A DNA stretch of 64,000 bases from Sciurus carolinensis (lineage: Eukaryota; Chordata; Mammalia; Rodentia; Sciuridae), in the NCBI RefSeq assembly GCF_902686445.1, contig NC_062214.1, forward strand, positions 46,199,454 through 46,263,453. The letters are read 5' to 3'. Of the stretch, positions 22,104 through 31,485 are shown one piece after another. The notes under the pieces are model-generated. The model was not told the origin of the DNA, searched no databases, and saw only the letters and a list, made by a program, of their open reading frames with translations. The position numbers and the translations under genes were made by a program. Positions within the stretch are counted from its first letter, which is position 1. Every line of letters begins with the position of its first letter.

Positions 22104-23350
22104 CTATGACATCTTTTCTTGATAACCATGACTGAGCAAGAGGGTCCAGGCCTGATGGGTGACTTTTGGGGGTGACTCAAATGTGGTGTCATCTTGCACT
22201 TGCTTGTGCTTATTTCCCTTTGTTATGATTTTGTCACCACCATTGACAATTCCATAGGTCTGAGATGTAATTTCAGCGGAATTAAACTTGAACAACTCAA
22301 GATCTCACAACTGCTTACTTGCAGCTTTCATTTCTAGGTGCTGAAGTCCACTGGGAAGCCAGCACTGGGGAGACTGATAGCACAGGTAGGCCCAGTGGCT
22401 GCTGTGGGCTGTGGGAATCTGGGAATGCAGATCTTTAGGTAGATTGCTGTTCAGAGCCAGTGGGCTGAGACCGATGGCCTGCTGCTGGAAACTGGCTTCT
22501 CTTACAAGACTGGCACCTCCATCCAGCCCTGGAGATCCCGCAGATCCACATTGTTCATCTTGTGCACACAAGGGCCCTTGAACTAATTTGTCATAGGAGG
22601 GCTCCTCTTCAGGAATCTGATTCTGAGGTAGAGTATTATGTGCAGACCTTTTAATTAAGGAGCACCTTTGTAACCTGCACCTGTAGAAGGGTGAGGCAGG
22701 AAGCAAAAAGTAGGTACGGGTGAAGTGGAGCCACAGTCCAAGGAGAGCCTCAGGCAACTCTGTAAAGAACGGCCCTTGCAAATTTCCTGTACTGGTCAAA
22801 TGGTCATGCTTTGCACTTCTTCAGCAACCACTTGATGGACTTGAGAAAGCCTGAGAAGGGATTTGAGTGTAGTCTAGATGGTTCTCTTACCCAGATTCTG
22901 AAGAGTGACAGTGGAAATTCCCTGTTAACATCCTGTCTCCAATAGGCTATTGAGTCTGGAAGGAGGAGCTGAGTGTCACCACACAAAGTCCCCTGCATCC
23001 CTTGTCTATCTCAGATCCTCCTTCTCCTCCAGGTCTTCTTTGTCCAGGTTCTCCCCAACTCCAAGAAATCTTTGCTTGACACCTTGTTCTCTTTCCTTCC
23101 TTCTGCTTCTAAGTGGAACTCCACTTTGGCATCAGCCTTCCCATCTGGTTTCTCTTTCCACTCTACTGAAAATATTCCCCCAGGTGCCTGACCCATCTCC
23201 CCCCAGCCAGCTCTGACATCAGCTGCAGCTGGGAGACCATCCCTTGAACCTCTGAGTTTCTTACCTCCTGCAGGAATGCATCTTCCAGACCTTCTTCCTC
23301 AAGATTTTCTTCAAGGTCAACAACAGACTGTGACTTTTCCCCTTCCTCTC
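22104..23350 (-). pseudogene. Possible decayed multi-exon gene or unrecognised exon cluster
   Basis: Several minus-strand blocks look coding-like although frames are broken. At 23350-23265 an acidic frame (EEGEKSQSVVDLEE, 'EEEGLEDAFLQE') ends exactly at a consensus 5' splice site (GAG then gtaaga). A good 3' splice site (aatattttcag) follows ~100 bp on, at ~23166, and opens a charged frame (KADAKVEFHLEAEGRKEN) that shifts into another acidic frame. More blocks lie at 22800-22305 and 22295-22104. The splice phases I tried do not join cleanly, and the 164-codon frame starts at TTG, not ATG. I do not recognise the protein. It may be chance, a pseudogene or a lineage-specific transcript. Confidence 0.3.
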
Positions 23351-24140
23351 CTTATGGAAAGCAAGTGAGCAAGTTGAGAAAGCTCAAATCTGCTCTGATT
23401 TATGAAAATTACAGGCTTCTCAGTATTTTAACAATTGATGACTTGTGATGAACTTCTAAGCTGACCCAATAGTGCATGCTGGGCCAGCAACTGAATTTGT
23501 GCACCTAGGGTAAGATAAAAAATGTGGGGGTAGGGAAGTTAATGTCCACATCTCATGAATCCAGCTGCCCTAACCCACAGCAGAGTGGTGAATCCCAAGT
23601 GATTACAATCTCCATACCTGAACACTCAGGGTACCTGAATCAGCAGTGAGCACAGGAGGCCAAATGTGTTAGTACTTCACCCTGCCCTGAGATGGTGTGG
23701 GGTATACACTTGATTCTGCTTCTCCTTACCTCATACAAGTGCCCCCTGTGAGCAGAAGGCCATGGTGGATCTCAGAGTCTCATGATGATATGACTTGGAT
23801 ATTGCCCCACATGGAGAGTGGCAGTGGTCATGGGTCAAAGGCAACAAAGGGAGACTAGTGGTCCAGATTTTGGGCATGGGACCATGTGAGAAATGATGCT
23901 CCAAGTCCCTGGCACATGCCCCCCTTGTTACATGGGATTTCACTTATAAAACACAAATCCAAAAATAATATTAATAATTTCAAGATGGCTGACTCAGAGC
24001 CAAGCGTGAGTTACTGTATCTGGCTCTGCCAACTTTTTTCAGATCTAGTTTCAGATTTCTGAGTGCCTGGTGAATACTTCAGCCTGAATCTCTGTCATTC
24101 AACAGGTTCATATTCTAGGTTCTCCAAACTAGCACCCTAC
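23351..24140. other. Unassigned stretch
   Basis: No gene or repeat recognised. The longest frame is 70 codons. Confidence 0.4.
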
Positions 24141-24149
24141 TGTCAAAAG

Positions 24150-24590
24150 TACCACCAGTCAACAGACAAATGGATAAAGAAAATGTGGTACATATACACA
24201 ATGGAGTTTCACTCAGTCATACAGAAGACTGAAATTATATTTGTTGGTAAATGGATGGAACTGGGGAACATCATGCTAAATGAAATAAGTCAGATCCAGA
24301 AAGTCAAGGGTTGAATGTTTTCTTTCACATGTGGAAGTTATATGAATATACCATAGTGAATTTTACTTTTATGTGTATCTATACAGCACCAGTTAAAAAA
24401 AAAAACTACAAATAAATAGAAGAACACCAGTAGAGTAGAGGAAAGAGATCAGAGGCAGGGAGGAAGGGAGGGAAATGGAAAGTACTGGGGACGAAAATGG
24501 AACAATTTATACTCCATGAATGTATGATCATGCCAGGATAAGCCCCCAAATTACCCAGAGCTATAATGCACTAATAAAAACATAAACGTA
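24150..24590 (+). mobile_element. 5'-truncated L1 with a distinct 3' UTR
   Basis: The first 160 bp encode the ORF2 end ([19 protein letters not shown], 'GNIMLNEISQ'). The 3' UTR then differs from the young type: it contains 'gtgaattttacttttatgtg', a purine-rich 'gagatcagaggcagggagg' and ends 'gctataatgcactaataaaaac'. The same 'cactaataaaa' terminus occurs on the minus strand near 56.6 kb. Confidence 0.85.
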
Positions 24591-24654
24591 CAATACAGTG
24601 TACCCCCCAGAAAAGTAAACAGTTATTCATGGTGGGTTTTATGATTTTAAAAAA

Positions 24655-25368
24655 AATCATTATTTTTTATTTTTAGTTACACATGACAGTAGAATGTATT
24701 TTGGCTGAAAAAATATATATATATACATAAAGTATAACTTAGTCTATTTAGGATCCTGTTTTTGTGGTTGTACATGATGTGGAGTTACCCTGGTCATGTA
24801 TACAAATACAAAGCTAGAAAAGTTATGTCCAATTAATTCTACTGTCTTTCCTATTCCCCTCTTCCCTCCCTTCCCTACATTTCCCTTTGATTTCTCTATT
24901 TCCCTCCCTGACCTCCCTTGTTTTGGGTTAGCATCCACAAATTAGAGAGAAAACTTGGCCTTTGTTTTTTTGGGGTGGAGGATTGGCTTATTTCACTTAG
25001 AACGATATTTTCCAGATCCATTCATTTACTGGCAAATGCTACAATTTCATTCTTCTTTATGGCTGGGTAATATTCTGTCGTTCATATATACATATGTAGT
25101 TTTCACATTATGGTGATTGTGAGTTGAGCTGCTATAAACATTGATGTGGCTGTGTCACTGTAGTATGCTGTTTTTAAGTCCTTTGTGTATAGACCAAGGA
25201 GTTAGATAACTGGGTCAAATTGTGGCTTCATTCCAAGTTTTCTAAGGAATCTCCATATTGTTTTCCATAGTGGTTGCACCAGTTTGCAGTTCCACCAGTA
25301 ATGTACGAGAGTACCTTCCCCCCATGTCCTCACCAACATTTATTGTGACTTGTATTCTTTATAACTCT
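24655..25368 (-). mobile_element. 5'-truncated L1, minus strand
   Basis: The complement runs from ORF2 C-terminal sequence ('tggtgcaaccactatggaaaac', 'gattccttagaaaacttgg', 'ctataaacattgatgtgg') through an older 3' UTR ('tgaccagggtaactcc', 'atacattctactgtcatgtg'). All frames are broken. A TATATATA tract sits at ~24713-24724. Confidence 0.85.
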
Positions 25369-25688
25369 CAGGCTGGGTTTTAAACTGGAGAATCACCTTT
25401 TATCCATCTTTCAGAAGACTGTTATTACATTCTCAGCTCTGTTGTAAAAAGCACACACACACAAATACACACACATACACACCTTCCTTAGAGTCCATGG
25501 GTCCTGGTACAACCTGGGCTTGGCTGCTTTGTAGTTAGTGTGGCCCAAATCCAGATGGGCTGAGGGTACTTCTGTGACTGGCATGCTTATGGTCACATGA
25601 CCTTCCAGAAGCCTTGTCTTTTGAGTAGCTAGCCTTCTATAGTTCAAGGAGAAACTCCACAGACCTGGGGATTAATTTTCCTTTGTTT
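25369..25688. other. Unassigned stretch with a CA-rich run
   Basis: An imperfect CA array occupies about 25449-25482. The rest is not recognised. The segment TTTTCCTTTGTT at 25676-25687 is the left target duplication of the following L1. Confidence 0.6.
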
Positions 25689-25704
25689 TAAAGGGACCAA
25701 AAAT

Positions 25705-26759
25705 ATGCAATGGAGAAAAGATAGCCTCTTCAACAAATGGTGCTGGGAGAATTGGAAATCCATATGCAACAGAATGAAACTAAACCCATATCTCTCACCA
25801 TGCACGAAACTAAACTCAAAATGGATTAAGGATCTCGGAATCAGACCAGAGACCTTGCATCTTATAGAAGAAAAAGTAGATCCAGAGCTTCAACATGTCG
25901 GCTTAGGACCAGACTTCCTCAACAGGACTCCCATAGCACAAGAAATAAAAGCAAGAATTAATAACTGGGATAGATTCAAACTAAAAACCTTTCTCTCTGC
26001 AAAGGGAACTATCAGCAATGCGAAGAAAGAGCCTACAGAGTGGGAGAAAATCTTTGCCAATCATACTTCAGATAGAGCACTAATCTCCAGAATCTATAAA
26101 GTACTCAAAAAACTCTACACCAAGAATGCAAACAATCCAATCGACAAATGGGCTAAGGAAATGAATAGACACTTCACAGAAGAAGATCTACAAGCAATCA
26201 ACAAACATATGGAAAAATGCTCAACATCTCTAGTAATAAGAGAAATGCAAATCAAAACCAACCTAAGATTCCATCTAACCCCAATTAGAATGGCGATTAT
26301 CAAGAATACAAGCAACAACAGGTGTTGGCGAGGATGTGGGGAGAAAGGTACACTCATACATTGCTGGTGGGGCTGCAAATTAGTGCAGCCACTCTGGAAA
26401 GCATGTGGAGACTCCTTAGAAAACTTGGAATGGAACAACCATTTGACCCAGCTATCCCACTCCTCGGCCTATACCCAAAGGACTTAAAATCAGCATACTA
26501 CAGAGATGCAGCCACATCAATGTTCATAGCTGCTCAGTTCACAATAGCCAGATTGTGGAACCAACCTAGATGTCCTTCAATTGATGAATGGATAAAGAAA
26601 CTGTGGCATATATATACAATGGAATATTACTCAGCCATAAAGAATGATAAAATTATGGCATTTGCAGGCAAATGGATGAAATTGGAGAATATCATGCTAA
26701 GTGAGATAAGCCAATCTCAAAAAACCAAAGGACGAATGATATCGCTAGTAAGTGGATGA
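25705..26759 (+). pseudogene. L1 ORF2 C-terminal fragment (broken)
   Basis: Codons 25705-26400 encode the region after the reverse transcriptase ([20 protein letters not shown] ... '[18 protein letters not shown]', the Cys-rich C-terminal motif). At ~26399-26404 one base is missing relative to the full-length copy, shifting the frame; the correct frame resumes on 26400-26759 and ends [16 protein letters not shown]. Endonuclease and reverse transcriptase domains are absent, so no activity is possible. Confidence 0.9.
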
Positions 26760-26782
26760 TGACACATAATGGGGGGTGGGAG

Positions 26783-26815
26783 GGGTTAGTGTTAGGGTTA
26801 GAGTTAGGGTTAGGG
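26783..26815 (+). repeat. Telomere-like GGGTTA tract in L1 3' UTR
   Basis: Five GGGTTA/GAGTTA-type units in a row lie within the polypurine region of the young L1 3' UTR. Together with flanking GGGGGG and GGGAGGGG runs they could fold as a G-quadruplex. They are part of the L1, not a telomere relic. Confidence 0.85.
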
Positions 26816-27044
26816 AGGGGGGCAAGAATGGAGGAAGGGAGGACTGTATAGAGGGAAAAGAGGAGTGGGAGGGGTGGGGGGGGAAGGGAAAAAAATAACA
26901 GAATGAATCAAACAACATTACCCTATGTAAATTTATGATTACACAAATGGTACACCTTTACTCCATGTACAAACAGAGAAACAACATGTATCCCATTTGT
27001 TTACAATAAAAAAAAAAAGACTAAAAAAATTTTTTTCCTTTGTT

Positions 27045-27400
27045 CTAACTTTGGGTTTAAAAGCACATTCATTATTACTTGGATACCATATCTGCATTGA
27101 TGTAGAATTAAATCATAAAGATTTTCTTGAGGATGTTTGTTAGTGGTGTCCATCCTCACCTTATTCTTGTTTTCTAATAATAATTCTGCTTAATTTCATC
27201 TGCCATCACATAAAAAAGGGTTGTATTGTCATTGGGCTTCCAAGGCTGGGTCATGATAGGACATGCAATTTCAATTTGCACACTGGGACATTGGAGTCTT
27301 GAGACATGTGGAATGTGCAGAGATGCTGAGGTCACCATGCTGTGAGGAAGCACAAGCCACATAGAGAGGCCTTGTGTAGGTATTCTGGTCAGAAGTCTCA
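27045..27400. other. Unassigned stretch
   Basis: No gene or repeat recognised; it may include degraded 5' sequence of the following MLT1 LTR. Confidence 0.4.
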
Positions 27401-27640
27401 CCCTTCTGTCATTCTTTCAGTGTGAGTGATGATGCCTCCACATGACCCCAGCCTCCTGTAACTGGAATCAGTCCTAGTCAAGTGTCCCAAGTTGAGGCCT
27501 TAGTCATGGAAGAACAGAGACAAACTACCTTCCATTTGCCCCACACAAATTCCTTGGACAGAATCAAATGGTTATTTACATTCAAATGAGTGGTTACACC
27601 ACTGAGTTATGGGGTGGTTTGTTATATAGCAAAAGACAAC
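27401..27640 (+). mobile_element. MLT1-type LTR 3' part
   Basis: The end reads 'atggttatttacattcaaatg ... ttacaccactgagttatggggtggtttgttatatagc', the standard MLT1 terminus. The upstream portion is degraded, so the left border is approximate. Confidence 0.65.
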
Positions 27641-27837
27641 AGAAGAGCAAGAATAAAGTTGTTCTTACCACTGTATTCTCAATTGCATAAAATGCCCAAT
27701 ATGTAGCTGGAAATTTAGGACTATCTGCTCTTCATAACACTTAAAAAACAGTGATGTTTATCTAACCAGGCTCATTTTTGCTTTGTCTGATGCCCCTAAT
27801 TTGAATGCATTTGTCAAATTCAAATAAAAATGAACTG
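27641..27837. other. Short unassigned spacer
   Basis: AT-rich with nothing recognised. Confidence 0.4.
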
Positions 27838-28036
27838 GCAAAGTGGTACACACCAGTAATCCCAGTGGGCTGCTGAGGCAGGAGGATTGCAAGTTCAAAG
27901 TTAACCTCAGCAATTTAGTGAGACCCAAAATAACTTAGTGAGATCCTGTCTCAAAATAAAAAATAAAAATGGCTGGGGATGTGGCTCAGTGATTAAGCCC
28001 CCCTGGGTTCCATCCCTGCTACAAAAAAGAAAAAAA
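27838..28036 (+). mobile_element. B1-dID SINE with internal duplication
   Basis: B1 half: 'gtacacaccagtaatcccagtgggctgctgaggcagg'. ID half: 'ggctggggatgtggctcagtgattaag ... gggttccatccctgc'. Between them the segment 'caatttagtgagaccc' is followed by the related 'aacttagtgagatcctg', an internal tandem duplication of roughly 20-25 bp shared with the copy at 60.4 kb. Confidence 0.9.
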
Positions 28037-29150
28037 GCCACAATTCTACCTTGTGAAGAATTTCTGATGGCCTTACTGGGAGGTCAATTTCCTTTTATAT
28101 TAAAAATAAATATGGCAACCCATACAGAAACCCAAATACCCCCCAAAACACAGAAAACCAAATAGGCCACACATAAATATAAACTCAAAGAGAGAGAGAC
28201 ACACACATGAACACACATGCATCCATATATATCCAAGGTCATAAATTCTATTCTAGCATTTTTGCCTAATGTAACTAGAGTTAGGTAAGACAGAGGCCCA
28301 ATGTTCCACAATGAGAAACTCTTCACATGCCAGAAACCAAGGTGGGAGGGACACAGTATTGGAAGCCTGTCTGTTACAGCCCCTTTGCCTTGGTATGTCC
28401 AAGTCCAGCCTCTGTCCCTATTATGGGTGTCCTTCAGTGCCAGACCCTTGGCTGGAATCCTCACTCTGCATTTCCCCACATTGTGCTTCAGTATGTAGAG
28501 GGATGCAGTGGCACAGGGTCTGGAGTGACAGGTTGTCAATTCAAGCATACAACTGGATTGTAGATGGGAACAAGAAGTAGGAAGTGCTAGGGAGGACGAG
28601 AGGGCAGGCGGTTTACAGGAAGAAACAAAGTTCAGAAAGAATGGGAGTCCCGGGCCTCTAGGCCAGAGGAACGTGGTGGCAAGGTGAGTGGAACAGGAGG
28701 GGTGCCTAGTCTGGAGGCTCCAGGGTGGGGAACTCTGGGGAGCAAGGCTAGTCGCTGGGAGTAGATAGGATCTGGGCTTCAGAGAATGACAGAAAGGATT
28801 GGGGGTGCTAATAAGCCCAAGCCAGCCCAATCAGCAAGTCCACAAACACAGGTGGTGAAGCCTTCTCTTCCCTAAGGTCAATTTCCTAGAATTGTTTTTG
28901 AAGTCACAGTGAGATTTGAGATTTTAGCGTCTAGAGAAATATGATAAGCAATGAGCACAGCTTCTCCCTCAAATCCTACACTGAGTCTTTTGATAAGCAA
29001 GTCTGCAGTCCTGAGTTGGGGTGTAATGTGTCTGTTTACAGAAGACCTGTCTTTCTTTCCTTCTGAGAAACCAGTCTTGTTTAAGGCCAGTATTTCTAAG
29101 CTGCACAGAGCATCCCTGCCTAACAGGTCCCTTCCTCCATCTTCCCAGGT
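28037..29150. other. Unassigned stretch with a long non-ATG frame
   Basis: A 248-codon minus-strand open frame (28830-28084) is the longest outside L1, but it begins at TTG and runs through a GA/CA simple repeat at ~28187-28220. Its composition is Ser/Leu/Pro/Cys-rich without a domain. I regard it as non-coding. Confidence 0.45.
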
Positions 29151-29151
29151 G

Positions 29152-29594
29152 TTTTAGACAGTTTTTCCCACTGCTGTGACTCAAAGATCTGACCAGAACA
29201 ATTTTAAAGGAGTAAAAGTTTGTTTGAGGGCTCATAGTTTCAGAGGTCTCAATTCATAGACAGAAGGGCCCATTCCTTGGGGCTCAAGGTAAAGATGACA
29301 ATCATGGTGGAAGAATGTGGCAGAGGGAAGCATCTCACATGGTGATCAGGAAGCAGAGAGAGAGAGAAAGAGTCTCTACTCTGAAGACACAAAATATATA
29401 CCCCATAGCCACATCCCAATTTCCACCCCTACAACCACACCCTACCACTTCAGTTACTGTACAATTAATCCCAATCAGGGGATTAGTTTGCTAATTGGGT
29501 TAAGACTCTTATAACCCAATTATTTCTCCTCTGAGCCTTCTTGCATTGTCTCACACATGAGATTTTGGGGGACACCTCATATCCAAATCATAAC
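29152..29594 (-). mobile_element. Solitary MaLR LTR, same subfamily as 10475-10886
   Basis: On the minus strand it starts 'tgttatgatttggatatgaggtg' and tracks the LTR at 10475 through 'gagacaatgcaagaagg', 'gagtcttaacccaatt', 'ggggtatatattttg', 'gcttcctgatcaccatgtgag' and 'gagtcacagcag'. Ends are approximate. No internal sequence flanks it. Confidence 0.8.
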
Positions 29595-29944
29595 ACCAGG
29601 CCAACCTGACACAGTGGGGCAAAGGCATTCCTAGGTAGGACATTCTCGAACACTTGCTCTGCCCACCCTGGCTCCACATCAGGAAGCTAGTGGGCATGTG
29701 TGGCTTGTCAAGTGTCTTAAAGAGAATGTGTGCCAAATAGTTTCCTTTTTGCCCTGGAGCCAAAGCTTTGGGAGTTTTCCCCACTAGACTTTTCTCTTGG
29801 TAGAATTTTCCACTGAAACATTGCCTTGATGCCAGATGCAAACTTTTGTCTCCCGACCTTTCCAGTGTTGCTTTCAATGTGACTGAATCAGCACATGCAA
29901 TTGAAACATCATATATGCACAAAAAAAGGATTTAATGATATATA
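29595..29944. other. Unassigned stretch
   Basis: A minus-strand frame of 123 codons overlaps this and the LTR. No domain seen, so it is treated as chance. Confidence 0.4.
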
Positions 29945-30172
29945 GTGATAATGAAGATAATAATGGTTTATTGATTGCCTACCATGTACCTAAATTCTTA
30001 TTTAATCCTTACAATGCCCTTATGAAAGTGGGTGTTATTATAACCAATTTTACAAATGAGAAAACTAAAGCACAGGGAGATGAAGTATTTTTCCGCCCAA
30101 GGTCATACAGCTAGAAAGTGGCCAAGCAAAATTCAGGCAAAGAAAGTTTGGCCTCAGCATTCATGTTCTAAT
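29945..30172 (-). mobile_element. MIR SINE
   Basis: Complement of MIR: 'ttgattgcctaccatgtacc', 'taatccttacaatgccctt', 'ttttacaaatgagaaaactaaag', 'ccaaggtcatacagctagaaag'. It is well preserved for its age. Confidence 0.85.
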
Positions 30173-30199
30173 TAAACATTTTTGTTGATACACTAGGAT

Positions 30200-30300
30200 T
30201 CCCTGAGCCCCACTCTCTAATACCATCACATTAGGGATTAGATTTTAATGCATAAATTCTAGGGGTCACAAACATTCAGACCATTGTACCATATAAGTTG
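30200..30300 (-). mobile_element. MaLR/MLT-type LTR end fragment
   Basis: 'taccatcacattagggattag ... aggggtcacaaacattcagacc' matches the 5' end of mammalian MaLR-class LTRs read in reverse. Only ~100 bp remain. Confidence 0.5.
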
Positions 30301-30359
30301 TAGACACAAGCATACATCACACTGAAATCCTTCAGCATTCATATAATTAACTAGTGTTT

Positions 30360-30760
30360 AATATTTGTTGCTGGTCTTTTTCTTAAGGAAAATTTCCACA
30401 CAATGAAATGTACAGATCTTGAGTGACCCATTCAGAGTTCTGACAGATGAAGATATCTGTGTAATACAAACTGCTGTCAATGTGTAGGCATTAGCATCAA
30501 CCAAAAGTTTCTCTCATGTTTATTCCTGGTCAATTCCTTTTCTAAAACCAAGCCAGTATATTCATTGCATATTGGTTTTCTGATATTGTTATGAGTTTGG
30601 TTGCCTATTATTCCACTGTATGGACATATTATAGTTCAAATAATTTTCTATATTTAGACAGTTAAGTTGTCTCCATTTTTCACTGCTATGAGCAGTATAT
30701 GGACTTCCTTGTGGGTACCCAAGTGGTCCCCTATACATATTTGGTGGTGGTGTGTTGCCA
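30360..30760 (-). mobile_element. Old L1 3' region, minus strand
   Basis: 'gaaatgtacagatcttgagtg', 'cccattcagagttctgacag' and, further on, 'ttattccactgtatggacatat' and 'ttaagttgtctccatttttcactgctatgagc' resemble complemented L1M 3' UTR and ORF2-end sequence. Divergence is high. Confidence 0.5.
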
Positions 30761-31364
30761 GTGTAAAGTCCTTGTAAGAAAATTTTGTCTAGTTGCTCCC
30801 TCAAAGGCTATCTTCATCTACCTTCCCACCAGAAAAATCTTAGAGTGCCCCAACTTGTCCTTGATTACAGCTGACTTTGTGCCTTATCCTGGATGTGCAG
30901 AGCATGCTCAAGTTGTTCCTGGAGACTCAGATGCCTTGAAGATGGGATAGGTAATCCATTCATATGGATTCTAAATATTTCCAAAATGAACCATTTAGCA
31001 GGGAAGTAGACAAGAGACAGGATGTACTTTTAGGACCTGTGTTCTCTGGACCTTCTTATGGCACAAAAGATGAATGGGTTGGTTTATGGTGCGGGCTTAT
31101 GGGGAAAAGGAAACAAGTTTTATTTATTGAAAATGAAAGAAACATTGCATTCTCAAGAGTTTTAGGCCCCCAAATTAAATCGACACATGTCCATATCACT
31201 ATCACAAGACAGACACTCTAGTCTTTTAAACACACTCCATTTATTTACTTTTCAAGTCTTTGAGCTTCACTCTTGGAAAAAGTCCCATGTTCTGTCAATA
31301 GACTAGGTGTAGGGTAATGATTTTAAAACCCAGGAAACCATAAATTCCTCACTGTCAGCATCTT
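30761..31364. other. Unassigned stretch
   Basis: No gene or repeat recognised. Short frames only. Confidence 0.4.
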
Positions 31365-31485
31365 TTGCATGGGTGGCCACTATATTACTCCCATTTTGCT
31401 GATGAGGGGATGAAAGTGCCAGGTTGTTAACGGCCTGCTCAGGAACAGCTTGGAAGTGGGTGTAAGGAGTGAGACTGGAGCACTG
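31365..31485 (-). mobile_element. MIR SINE fragment
   Basis: 'attactcccattttgctgatgagg ... gaaagtgccaggttgttaac' follows the complemented MIR core. Confidence 0.55.

Larger units (their letters stand above)
25689..27032 (+). mobile_element. Young 5'-truncated L1 with target duplication
   Basis: Starting at 'gggaccaaaaatatgcaatgg', it is nearly identical by eye to 46772-48090 of the full-length element. It contains the ORF2 C-terminal third, a G-rich 3' UTR with TTAGGG-like units at 26783-26815, the 'ttaccctatgtaaatttatg' segment, a CAATAAA signal and an A-rich tail with an extra 'gactaaaaaaa' piece. TTTTCCTTTGTT at 25676-25687 recurs at 27033-27044 as the target-site duplication. Truncation at the 5' end is typical of target-primed reverse transcription. 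Confidence 0.95.

Noticed and set aside
22305..22799. 164-codon minus frame as a stand-alone gene
   Set aside because: Initiates at TTG with no upstream ATG and no recognisable domain. Kept only as part of the tentative exon cluster.
26783..26815. Interstitial telomere or chromosome-fusion scar
   Set aside because: The units lie exactly within an L1 3' UTR and have counterparts at the same element position in other copies.
28084..28830. 248-codon minus-strand open frame, longest outside L1
   Set aside because: It starts at TTG; the first ATG lies far inside, it runs through a GA/CA simple repeat, and no domain or signal is visible.
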